7,048 nt of DNA from Mycobacterium sp. (GTDB lineage: Bacteria > Actinomycetota > Actinomycetes > Mycobacteriales > Mycobacteriaceae), in NCBI GenBank assembly GCA_028706695.1, contig JAQTVU010000128.1, positions 1 to 7,048 on the forward strand, written 5' to 3'. Shown here piece after piece: positions 1-5,782 of the stretch. Position 1 is the first letter of the stretch. Every line of letters begins with the position of its first letter. Below the pieces are notes generated by a model. It was not told the DNA's origin. It saw only the letters and a list, made by a program, of their open reading frames with translations, and ran no database searches. The position numbers were made by a program, and so were the translations under genes.

Positions 1-1024
1 GGAAGTCGCGTTGTCTGCCGTGGTCGAACGCTAGAGTGAGTGTGGCTTCGGTCGGTGGCTGATTTCGCTTGGGGGGCACGGTGGTTGATGCTTCGGCGTG
101 GTCGATTGGTCGGATGTTGTCGACGATGTGTTGCCACGTCTGGCGGAGTTTGTGATCCAGGAGCAGTCCGACGGTGGAGTAGGAGTTCGCGGGGCTGTAG
201 GGGTCGCGTCCGGGCAGCACGATGTCCCATGAGGCTGAGTTCAGTTGTGGGTGAGCGGTAATCAGGTCGGTGAGTGTCGTGTCGTCGGCAGTCAGAGGGA
301 TTTGGACGTGAAGGTTGGGTCCTGTGACGTCGCTGTAGCGGTCGTGCAATGGCAGTGTCACCGTGACGGTGTCGACCGCGGGCGAGCGGGCGATGTCGAG
401 CCACCATTTTGTGGCCGCAGCGACCGCGTCCGGTGAGCGCTCAGGGCGCATGACGGCTGGATCATCGAACGAGTATTCCGTGCGAAGTGTGGAGCTGGTG
501 TCCGTCGTGCTTGCGGGGATGTCTACGGTGCCGGCATGCCGGTAGCGCAGCTCGAAGGTGACGTCGAAGTGAGCGAAGTTCGCGGCGGCGACCTTGTCGA
601 CGAAGGTGCGGGCCACCGCGGCACCCTGGTCGTCTTCGGCGGTGGGTGTCAACGTCGCGGTGAGATCGAAGTGGGCGCCGCCGTCAAACGAGGTGTCGTA
701 ACGGACTTCAGCTGTGGCGACACCGGGCATCGCGCGAATCGTCTGGCCGATCGAGTCGGCTGCGCCGCGACGGTCGGGGAAGCCGCAGCCGCTCGTGCAG
801 GTCGCCATCACTGCGGCGACAACGATCGCCGCGGTGATCCGGGCGGGAAAGGGCCTGCGTCGGGCTTGGCTTGCGGTGGGGCGCCCCGGTACTGATCTGG
901 GTGGGGGCGGGGAGCAGCTCGCAGAGAGGAGGGGCTCCGCTGCACGCAGCGGAGCCCCTGGGAAACCCTCTCCCTGCCCGTGTGTGTGTTTCGTAGCACC
1001 GACCCTACTGCGGTAGCGCCTCAT
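1..1024 (-). CDS. Predicted lipoprotein/anchored secreted protein, 3' end cut by window edge
   Basis: A minus-strand frame stays open from here off the left edge, so the C-terminus is missing. Strongest sign of a gene: a basic stretch (RRRPFPAR), a hydrophobic run (ITAAIVVAAVMATC) and a possible lipobox TSGC, then a soluble domain with coding-like codons (APGV-type start region: MPGVATAEVRYDTSFDGGAHF; later KWWLDIARS, LPGRDPYSPANSYS). This indicates export and probable lipid anchoring. The start is uncertain. ATG at 1024 gives a 340+ residue product with a long Pro/Arg-rich N-terminal tail and a poor ribosome site. GTG 811 and ATG 808 would cut off most of the signal sequence. No other ATG, GTG or TTG lies in frame between them. 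The soluble part resembles lipoproteins common in mycobacteria, but I do not recognise a named family. It is divergent from the HTH gene on the plus strand. Confidence 0.65.
   Translation of the reverse strand, partial: MRRYRSRVGATKHTHGQGEGFPGAPLRAAEPLLSASCSPPPPRSVPGRPTASQARRRPFPARITAAIVVAAVMATCTSGCGFPDRRGAADSIGQTIRAMPGVATAEVRYDTSFDGGAHFDLTATLTPTAEDDQGAAVARTFVDKVAAANFAHFDVTFELRYRHAGTVDIPASTTDTSSTLRTEYSFDDPAVMRPERSPDAVAAATKWWLDIARSPAVDTVTVTLPLHDRYSDVTGPNLHVQIPLTADDTTLTDLITAHPQLNSASWDIVLPGRDPYSPANSYSTVGLLLDHKLRQTWQHIVDNIRPIDHAEASTTVPPKRNQPPTEATLTLAFDHGRQRDF
930..959. repeat. Perfect 14-bp inverted repeat (strong hairpin)
   Basis: The arms at 930-943 (AGGGGCTCCGCTGC) and 946-959 (GCAGCGGAGCCCCT) are exact reverse complements around a 2-base centre, so a folded RNA would have about 13 pairs and a 4-nt loop. 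Neither side has a clear T-tract; the minus-strand side is followed by TCCTCTCT. No gene reads into it from the plus strand. On the minus strand it lies upstream of the signal-peptide segment of the lipoprotein gene. It could be a 5'-leader hairpin/attenuator, a T-tract-less terminator, or a protein-binding site. Confidence 0.75.
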
Positions 1025-1203
1025 CCTTGTGGACCAAGCGTGTTCGACGGTCTGAATTTGCCCACCACTAGTAGCGGGGACTCGCGGTTGCCGGATCGCG
1101 CTGCAGCTGGGTGTGAGTGTGCGCCGTAATCGAGCCCGCGTTGCCGAACACCAATTCTTGCGCCGCAACGCTATTGCATCCGCAGCGGAGCTCTTGACGG
1201 CTG

Positions 1204-1209
1204 TATCGT
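1204..1209 (+). promoter_or_regulatory. Candidate -10 element TATCGT, leaderless spacing
   Basis: TATCGT fits the mycobacterial TANNNT -10 consensus and ends exactly 7 nt before ATG 1217. Transcription starting at that A would give a leaderless mRNA, which fits the lack of a Shine-Dalgarno sequence there. No well-spaced -35 was found; TTGACG at 1194-1199 is too close to pair with it. Confidence 0.4.
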
Positions 1210-1323
1210 TTGAAACATGAAGCAGGGAGCATGGGCCCCATCTGGCCGCCACCTTCAGCCGAGCGTCGGCGCGGAACGCGGCGCGGCCGGGCGACGGCCG
1301 GCCGGCGTTGGGCTGCGCTCCCA

Positions 1324-1329
1324 TAAACT
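1324..1329 (+). promoter_or_regulatory. Candidate -10 element TAAACT, leaderless spacing
   Basis: TAAACT fits TANNNT and also ends exactly 7 nt before an in-frame ATG (1337), again without a Shine-Dalgarno sequence. This supports 1337 as a genuine start. A 10-bp palindrome GCCGGCCGGC at 1297-1306 lies 17 bp upstream and could be an operator, although G/C-only palindromes are common in such DNA. Confidence 0.4.
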
Positions 1330-1336
1330 CGTCGGC

Positions 1337-2125
1337 ATGTGCGCGCCAGCGGATCAGCGGCTCTACTCGGGTGCTGACCTGCGGTGTCGGCGCGGTGCTC
1401 TCGGGCTGCCCGAACAAGACGCTGCCATCGTTCTAGCGATACCGGTGGCGGTGCTGCGCACCTGGGAGGCCGCCGCGGGCCCGGTCGCGGGCCTGACCGT
1501 CGTGATCCCCCGGCTGGCCACACTTGAGCGCCTCGCCGACCGGATCACCGAACAGCTGGCCGGCGCGGCCGCCGACACCGGCCGGATCGTGACCTTTCGC
1601 ACCGACGCCGCCGCATCCAGCGCCGGCGTTGCGCAAGGCATTGCCGCGCTGCACCGCATCTGCGCGGGGCGCGCTTGGGAGAAACACCCCGACGCGCGGC
1701 TGGTCTTCCATGACCTCGACGAACGTGAAGAGCCCGCCAGCCGTCGGCGCGCCGAGTTGATGGTGCGCATCACCATGCTGGGTTTGACCCGCGCCGACAT
1801 CAAGGAGTGGCTCGGGGTGGAGCGCCGGCGGCTCACGAGCTGGATTCGTGGTGATGCCGCGATCCCGCGGGGTGTTTTCGCCGACCTTGACGGTTTGGAA
1901 GCCGCCGCTGACGCTCACACCGCGAGCCTTGAGGAGGCGAGCGCCGCGGCGGGCGGGGTGGTCGGTGTCGCAGCGGACGTTGGCGACTTGGAGGCTGCCT
2001 ATCCGGCGGTCGACGCGGTGCCGTTGAGTACGCATTGGGCAGCGGCCGGGGTGCTGCTGGCCGACGACGAGGCGCTACGGGCACGCTGGATCAGCCCGCC
2101 GAGTGCTCGCCGCGGCGGTAGTTAG
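1337..2125 (+). CDS. Tandem-HTH DNA-binding protein (DUF1870/XRE-like)
   Basis: Probable DNA-binding regulator, 262 residues. Two helix-turn-helix-like segments are visible: residues 14-45 (DLRCRRGALGLPEQDAAIVL...LRTWE) and 140-170 (ELMVRITMLGLTRADIKEWL...LTSWI). Both follow the LGL-x5-12-W layout of XRE/DUF1870-type domains. Each is followed by a similar tail: an I/V-P-R turn, a leucine/alanine-rich helix (LERLADRI versus LDGLEAAADAH), a variable part, and a final motif (ALHRICAGRAWEKHPDARLVF versus STHWAAAGVLLADDEALRARWI). It therefore looks like one unit duplicated in tandem. I chose ATG 1337 because the first HTH starts soon after it and a -10 element sits 7 nt upstream. The frame is open further up, and ATG 1217 would add 40 residues, also with a -10 element at the same spacing. 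The lipoprotein gene starts 8 nt after the stop, suggesting co-transcription. The target is unknown. Confidence 0.75.
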   Translation: MCAPADQRLYSGADLRCRRGALGLPEQDAAIVLAIPVAVLRTWEAAAGPVAGLTVVIPRLATLERLADRITEQLAGAAADTGRIVTFRTDAAASSAGVAQGIAALHRICAGRAWEKHPDARLVFHDLDEREEPASRRRAELMVRITMLGLTRADIKEWLGVERRRLTSWIRGDAAIPRGVFADLDGLEAAADAHTASLEEASAAAGGVVGVAADVGDLEAAYPAVDAVPLSTHWAAAGVLLADDEALRARWISPPSARRGGS

Positions 2126-2133
2126 GCGCCGCG

Positions 2134-2913
2134 ATGACGGCGCGGCGGCGCCGGATCGCCCGGGTCGGTGGGGGTGAGGTGATCGGGCGGCGCTGCGGAT
2201 CTGTTCTGATGCTGTTCGTGGCAGGTTTAGCGGCGGGCTGCACCGCGATCGCCGGTGGGGCGGCGCGGCCCGCGCCGGGACTGGTGCCGCGCCCGCTCAC
2301 GGGACGCATGGTGGCGCAAGCGCTCCTGGACGGCGCAGAGTTAGGTCGGGCTTTCGGCCAGGAGTTCAAGCCCGATCCCGACCGGCCTGCGTCGGCAGGC
2401 GGTCGTGAGCTTCTGCGGGGCAACGCGGAGACGCCGCGCGCGTGCGGTGGTCTGATTGATCCGCTCATCACGGACAGCTATGAGGGCGCTGACGTCCGCG
2501 ACGTCGCGTCGAGCAGTTGGGAGCAGTCGAGTCCGAATCCGGCGGCGGTCGTGGTCGACGAGGCGGTGGTGGCATTGCCGACGGAGCAGGCCGCCGATGC
2601 CACATTCACCGCGGCGGGACAGCGGTGGAGTGGCTGCAGTGGGGCGTGGACGATGGTCGGCGGCGACGCCGATTTCACGTCCCACGTCGGCGCCATGCAG
2701 GAGAATAATTCCGTCGTGTCGGCGCCGGTTGATCAAATCAGCAGTTACATGACATTGCCGGAGGCGCGAGCATTCGGCGTGCGGGACAACTGCATCGTTG
2801 AGGTCAACATCGTCTATTTCAGTTTCGGGGACCGCGACGGGACGGCGCGCCACGTCCCGTCCGCGGCTGATGTCGCCCAGCTACTCATGGAGAAGGTCAG
2901 CAAGTTGGCGTGA
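2134..2913 (+). CDS. PknH_C-like (sensor domain) lipoprotein
   Basis: Exported lipoprotein with a mycobacterial extracellular sensor-type domain. An arginine-rich N-terminus leads to a hydrophobic core (SVLMLFVAGLAAG) and a lipobox-like LAAGC, with Cys36 the predicted lipidated residue. The mature part has the PknH_C family pattern: PRACGG (about 102-106), SSWEQ (127-131), a VDEAVVALPTEQAA segment, RWSGCSGAW (164-172), then EARAFGVRDNCIVEVNI (210-226) and a C-terminal helix ending in LLMEKVSKLA. The family is thought to sense or bind ligands outside the membrane, free or attached to Ser/Thr kinases; no kinase domain is present here. Mature cysteines are C104, C168 and C220, so the usual four-Cys arrangement is not met. 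GTG 2179, after GGGGGTGAG, would give a more normal signal peptide. It follows the HTH gene by 8 nt and its 3' end overlaps the small minus-strand gene by 17 bp. Confidence 0.75.
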   Translation: MTARRRRIARVGGGEVIGRRCGSVLMLFVAGLAAGCTAIAGGAARPAPGLVPRPLTGRMVAQALLDGAELGRAFGQEFKPDPDRPASAGGRELLRGNAETPRACGGLIDPLITDSYEGADVRDVASSSWEQSSPNPAAVVVDEAVVALPTEQAADATFTAAGQRWSGCSGAWTMVGGDADFTSHVGAMQENNSVVSAPVDQISSYMTLPEARAFGVRDNCIVEVNIVYFSFGDRDGTARHVPSAADVAQLLMEKVSKLA

Positions 2914-3160
2914 CGGCGCTCACCGTGGAGATGGTGGGCGATCCGCGATACGCGAGGTCGACGAAGCGTGCCGTGCGGTCGTGGTCGTCGAACTCTTCGC
3001 CAGCATCGAGCACCGCCTGAAGCTGGGCGATGAACCCTTGCAGCTCTGCGGGTGTGGCGATCAGTCGAACGTCGGGCTCCAGGCCGATGGACGCGGCGGG
3101 CGTGCCGTGGCGCATGGTCCAGAAGGCATCGACGGTACGGGTGGTGCAGTAGGTGGTCAT
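2897..3160 (-). CDS. Small hypothetical protein (87 aa)
   Basis: Family not recognised. The ATG is preceded by GGAAGG (3170-3175) with a 9-nt spacer, which makes this start credible. Codon use is coding-like. The product has a strand-rich N-terminal part (VDAFWTMRHGT, then SIGLEPDVRLIATP) and one amphipathic helix (PAELQGFIAQLQAVLDAGEEF, about 37-57), followed by an acidic stretch (DDHDR) and a polar C-terminus. No signal peptide or membrane segment is visible. The size and layout resemble small cytoplasmic proteins of actinobacterial accessory regions and phages. It converges on the lipoprotein gene, overlapping it by 17 bp, and a direct repeat sits just upstream in its likely promoter region. 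Confidence 0.6.
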   Translation of the reverse strand: MTTYCTTRTVDAFWTMRHGTPAASIGLEPDVRLIATPAELQGFIAQLQAVLDAGEEFDDHDRTARFVDLAYRGSPTISTVSAVTPTC

Positions 3161-3183
3161 AGCTGATGGCCTTCCGGTGACTT

Positions 3184-3210
3184 CGATGCACGTGATCGTT
3201 TGCGATGCAC
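3184..3210. repeat. Direct repeat CGATGCAC, candidate operator
   Basis: CGATGCAC occurs at 3184-3191 and again at 3203-3210, 19 bp start to start, about two helical turns. The first copy runs into CACGTG. The pair lies 24-50 bp upstream of the minus-strand start at 3160, where an operator would be expected. No bound protein is known. Confidence 0.4.
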
Positions 3211-3252
3211 CAAGTGATGCCAGCCGATGGCGGGTGCTCGCGTTTGGGCTGC

Positions 3253-3265
3253 CTATGCGGCATAG
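3253..3265. repeat. Inverted repeat CTATGC-G-GCATAG
   Basis: A perfect 6-bp inverted repeat around a single central base, relatively A/T-rich for this DNA. It sits in the spacer between the divergent small gene and the ART-like operon, so it is a possible operator; a short palindrome by chance is not excluded. Confidence 0.35.
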
Positions 3266-3488
3266 ACGCGAAAGCTACGCCGTGGCCAGACGGGCGGCAA
3301 CCACGGCGGTCTGGGTGCAGCCCGGTGTGGCGGGGGGTGGACGGTTGCGGTGCCGGCGCGGTGCTGGGCGCTGGTGAGAAAGGCCGTTCGTAATCGTGTC
3401 GGTGACTCGGCGGGCTGCGCTTCGAATAGATCCTTGGGCCGGAACTGGTCAACGTTGAGGCGCTGCGCGTGGTGCGGCGCCCGAATCC

Positions 3489-3495
3489 GGGGGAG
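3489..3495 (+). promoter_or_regulatory. Ribosome binding site deciding the start of the ART-like gene
   Basis: GGGGGAG ends 6 nt before ATG 3502. The upstream GTG codons at 3469 and 3472 have no comparable site, so 3502 is preferred. Confidence 0.55.
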
Positions 3496-3501
3496 CGGCC
3501 G

Positions 3502-4434
3502 ATGGGGGCGACGAGCGCCCGCCCGAATCGTGAGCGCCCGGTGCTCGACGCCGAAGGCGGCAAGCCCACTGAACGCGAACTCAAGGCCGCGCGCACGGCC
3601 TCGGAGGCGGCGCTCAGTGAAGCCGATCAGGTGCGGTTGTCGAACTTGATCGCTGATCTTGCGCGCGACGAGGACCGGTCATTGACTCGGGCGACCCGTG
3701 ATCGCGATCGCGCCACCCCGAGGGATATGAGCCACGTCGAGTCCGAACGGCTGCGCCGTGAACCACCCGCTGAAATCGCCTACCGGGCGCCATTGAGCGC
3801 GCGGCAGCGAAAAGTGCGTTCTGCATTGAAGAATCGAGTTGCCGCGGCCGCTCCGCGTTCCCAGCGCAAGGCGGTGGAGACGTTGTTGGCCAGCCCGGAT
3901 GTGACCTCCTGGGAGCGGGTCAACGAGGGGTTGCACCGCGCGGCCGGTGATGTGCACGGGCTTGCCGCCAAGGACCGGGTGATGGTGCAGCGGGTGGACC
4001 GGGCGATCGGCTCCTATGAGCAGCTCAACGACCGTGACCACACGGTGTATGTCGGGGTGCGGCTGCCTGATGACGTGCCGAGTGTGTTCGACAAGCGGGA
4101 TCTGCCGGCCGGTCTGCGGGAGGGGGCGAGGATCGCGTTTGACCAATTCACGCCGGCCACGCACTGTCTGCACGAGCTGCCCGGCCACGATGATCAGCGG
4201 GTCGTGGTCTTGGAGATCACGACGAGCCGCGGCATGTACATGGGCCGTGCCGGCACCGGTGATGACACCAGGCATCTGCTGCCTCGCGGGATGCATCTGC
4301 GATTGACCCGCGCCGCGATCGTTCCCTACGCCACCGGAGGCGGGCGGGGTGAGAGGCTTGTGGTGCAGGCTGAAGACCTGTTTAGTGGGCGGCTCGGGCC
4401 GCCTGGTGCTCAGGGCAGTGAGGGGGAGTTGTGA
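3502..4434 (+). CDS. ART-fold-like protein with degenerate catalytic motifs, operon gene 1
   Basis: A 310-residue protein. Residues 20-110 are charged and helical (many R, K, E, D), possibly a coiled or nucleic-acid-contacting region. Residues about 150-292 resemble the ADP-ribosyltransferase fold: a helix MVQRVDRAIGSYEQL, strand TVYVGVRLP (181-189, where active enzymes have VYRG), FDQFTPATH (213-221, where active enzymes have F-x-STS), VVVLEITTSRGMYMG (234-248), and DTRHLLPRGMHLRLT (255-269, where active enzymes have ExE-LLLPRG). In this alignment the catalytic R becomes V184, STS becomes PAT, and the second E of ExE becomes R257. So the fold may be kept while NAD chemistry is lost or altered; the match is by eye. 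The start was chosen from the good ribosome site; GTG 3469 would add 11 residues. Its stop overlaps the next start (GTGA). There is no signal peptide, so it is likely cytoplasmic. Confidence 0.65.
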   Translation: MGATSARPNRERPVLDAEGGKPTERELKAARTASEAALSEADQVRLSNLIADLARDEDRSLTRATRDRDRATPRDMSHVESERLRREPPAEIAYRAPLSARQRKVRSALKNRVAAAAPRSQRKAVETLLASPDVTSWERVNEGLHRAAGDVHGLAAKDRVMVQRVDRAIGSYEQLNDRDHTVYVGVRLPDDVPSVFDKRDLPAGLREGARIAFDQFTPATHCLHELPGHDDQRVVVLEITTSRGMYMGRAGTGDDTRHLLPRGMHLRLTRAAIVPYATGGGRGERLVVQAEDLFSGRLGPPGAQGSEGEL

Positions 4435-4853
4435 CCGATCGCTGGTTCATTCATCCCAACCGCTTCGGCGATCCGCAGCGGGCGAGTGCGACACCGTTTC
4501 GGGTGGTGGGCCGCGCGAAGGAGCGCCCCGCCGATGAGCAGTTCGCGTGTGTGGCGCGTGTGCCCATGGCCAAACGTGCCGGCGGGCGCCGAGACACCAA
4601 GGGGCGGCTCGACTTCGACGGTGACACGTGGACCGAGGTCGCCGGATCGGCGTTGATGTTCGCGCGCCGGCGTGACCCGAAAGCGCCCCGCATCGGCATC
4701 AAACTTCCAGGGCGAAAGCATTATTCGTGGTGGGATGGCACCACGACGGCGGAGAACCTGTTGGTCGGTGAGGGCGCCGCCCAATATGTGCGGGTGTGGC
4801 TGGAGCATCTGTTTCCTGGGGCCGCCGGCCGGATCACGGTGTCTGGACAGTGA
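4431..4853 (+). CDS. Hypothetical protein (140 aa), operon gene 2
   Basis: Family not recognised. The GTG start shares the GTGA overlap with the preceding stop, and the stop shares a second GTGA with the next start, so it is translationally coupled on both sides. The product has an aromatic/basic N-terminus (DRWFIHPNRFGDPQRAS), a central strand-rich part (FACVARVPMAKRAGGRRDTKGRLDFD), a possible strand pair (SALMFARRRDPKAPRIGIKLPG), the conspicuous HYSWWDGTTTAENLLVGEG (98-114), and a C-terminal helix (AAQYVRVWLEHLFPG). It has one cysteine (C40) and no membrane segment. It could be an adaptor or small subunit for one of its neighbours, but that is inferred only from position. Confidence 0.7.
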   Translation: MTDRWFIHPNRFGDPQRASATPFRVVGRAKERPADEQFACVARVPMAKRAGGRRDTKGRLDFDGDTWTEVAGSALMFARRRDPKAPRIGIKLPGRKHYSWWDGTTTAENLLVGEGAAQYVRVWLEHLFPGAAGRITVSGQ

Positions 4854-5680
4854 CCGGTGCCCTGGACGTCGAGGTGCTGCGGAGAATCCGGGCCCAGCGC
4901 CGCGGCGCCAGCACGTACCGGCATCTGCTGGACCGGATCGGCGAGCACCTCGAGCGCAACCACGGGTTCGTGGCCTGGAGTGGCGGCAAGGATTCCACGA
5001 CCGTGGTCGACCTGGCACGCCAAGTTGACCCGAACGTGCCCGTGGTTTTCTACGATTCCGGGCTGCAATTCCCTGAAACGCTCAGCTACATCAACGATTT
5101 GGCGCGGGCATGGAAACTCAACTTCGAAGTGATCACCGCTGACCCTGATCTCCTCACGGTGTTCATCGCCGCCGGAGGATTCGACTACGACGCCCCCGAT
5201 CGAGACTTCGGCGTCGCCCTGGCCGACATCATGATCACCGGCCCTGCCGCTCAAGCGCACGCACGCCACGGCCGCGGGTCACTGTGGGGGGTGCGCGCCC
5301 AAGAGTCCGCCGGCCGTAGCCACCTCTACCGCGCGCACCTGGCCAAGCACACCACCGCGGACACCGCCGGCGACCGGGCAGGGGCGCGGGGACAATTCGG
5401 CGGTGTCGTGCACCGCGTCGACGGCACCATCACCTACGGGCCGATCTGGGATTGGCAAACCAGCCATGTCTTCGAGTACCTCGCGGGACGCGGTATCCCG
5501 CCGAACCCGTTGTACGCCAAGCTCGCAGCCCTCGGCGCGCCGCCTGCATCTATCCGCGTGGACTCGATCATCGATGCCGCGAAACTCGCCAACGGGCACC
5601 TCACCTGGCTGCAGAAAGGCTGGCCCGACCTGTTCGACCGCCTTGCGGGCGTACTACCCCGACTCCGGGAATGGGTTTAG
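4850..5680 (+). CDS. PAPS reductase-family ATP pyrophosphatase, cysteine-free, operon gene 3
   Basis: A 276-residue enzyme of the adenine-nucleotide alpha-hydrolase/PP-loop superfamily (PAPS reductase, CysD, DndC group). The P-loop SGGKDS is at residues 44-49. It is followed by VVFYDSGLQFPETLSYI (65-81), GVRAQES-AGR (147-156, the same kind of GVR-x-ES-x2-R motif as in PAPS reductase and DndC proteins), PIWDWQTSHVFEYL (198-211) and IPPNPLYAKLAALG (216-229). These motifs suggest ATP binding with release of pyrophosphate, activating an unknown substrate. The protein contains no cysteine, so it lacks the catalytic Cys of sulfonucleotide reductases and the cluster Cys of DndC; assimilatory sulfate reduction is unlikely. 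GTG 4850 is the preferred start because it makes the GTGA overlap; the in-frame ATG at 4796 would overlap gene 2 by 58 bp and adds 18 residues of poor quality. Confidence 0.85.
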   Translation: MTGALDVEVLRRIRAQRRGASTYRHLLDRIGEHLERNHGFVAWSGGKDSTTVVDLARQVDPNVPVVFYDSGLQFPETLSYINDLARAWKLNFEVITADPDLLTVFIAAGGFDYDAPDRDFGVALADIMITGPAAQAHARHGRGSLWGVRAQESAGRSHLYRAHLAKHTTADTAGDRAGARGQFGGVVHRVDGTITYGPIWDWQTSHVFEYLAGRGIPPNPLYAKLAALGAPPASIRVDSIIDAAKLANGHLTWLQKGWPDLFDRLAGVLPRLREWV

Positions 5681-5782
5681 GAGACCTACTACGGAGAAAA
5701 AGGAGGAGGCGCAGGAGGATTTCAAACCGGCCGTAGCCGACCACCACCACCCACCACCAACGACAATGTGAGGTAGCGATCG
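5681..5782 (+). other. Spacer with purine-rich tract and CCACCACC repeats
   Basis: The 102 bases between the ATP pyrophosphatase and the next gene hold a purine-rich tract (about 5692-5720, with AGGAGG twice) and then a pyrimidine/adenine stretch of CCACCACC type (about 5742-5760). No ATG or GTG follows the AGGAGG motifs at a useful distance, so no small gene is called. GAGG at 5770-5773 is the probable ribosome site for the gene starting at 5783. Confidence 0.4.

Larger units (their letters stand above)
3161..3501. other. Intergenic spacer between divergent genes
   Basis: About 340 bases between the small minus-strand gene and the three-gene operon. I see no convincing gene on either strand; the open frames here have poor codon patterns. 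It should hold promoters for both directions. It contains the CGATGCAC direct repeat and an inverted repeat, CTATGC-G-GCATAG, at 3253-3265. No clear -10/-35 pair was identified for the operon. Confidence 0.6.

Noticed and set aside
536..895. Plus-strand open frame of 119 codons (and neighbours at 40-545 and 714-1016).
   Set aside because: These overlap the minus-strand lipoprotein frame, which has a far better codon pattern and a signal-peptide-like segment.
1433..2035. 200-codon minus-strand open frame opposite the HTH gene.
   Set aside because: It mirrors the coding frame of the HTH gene and has no ribosome site or recognisable motif.
2814..3596. 260-codon open frame on the minus strand.
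   Set aside because: Its translation is Arg/Pro/His/Ser-rich, typical of an out-of-frame reading of G/C-rich DNA, and it spans two better-supported genes.
3679..4296. 205-codon minus-strand open frame opposite the ART-like gene.
   Set aside because: It is a shadow of the coupled operon gene, which has a ribosome site, stop/start coupling and domain-like motifs.
4850..5680. Assimilatory PAPS/APS reductase (cysH) or DndC of a phosphorothioation system.
   Set aside because: No cysteines are present, and no dnd- or sulfate-assimilation-like neighbours are in the window.
5742..5760. CCACCACC-type short repeats as a possible CRISPR or tandem repeat.
   Set aside because: Only a few imperfect trinucleotide repeats, with no repeat-spacer structure.
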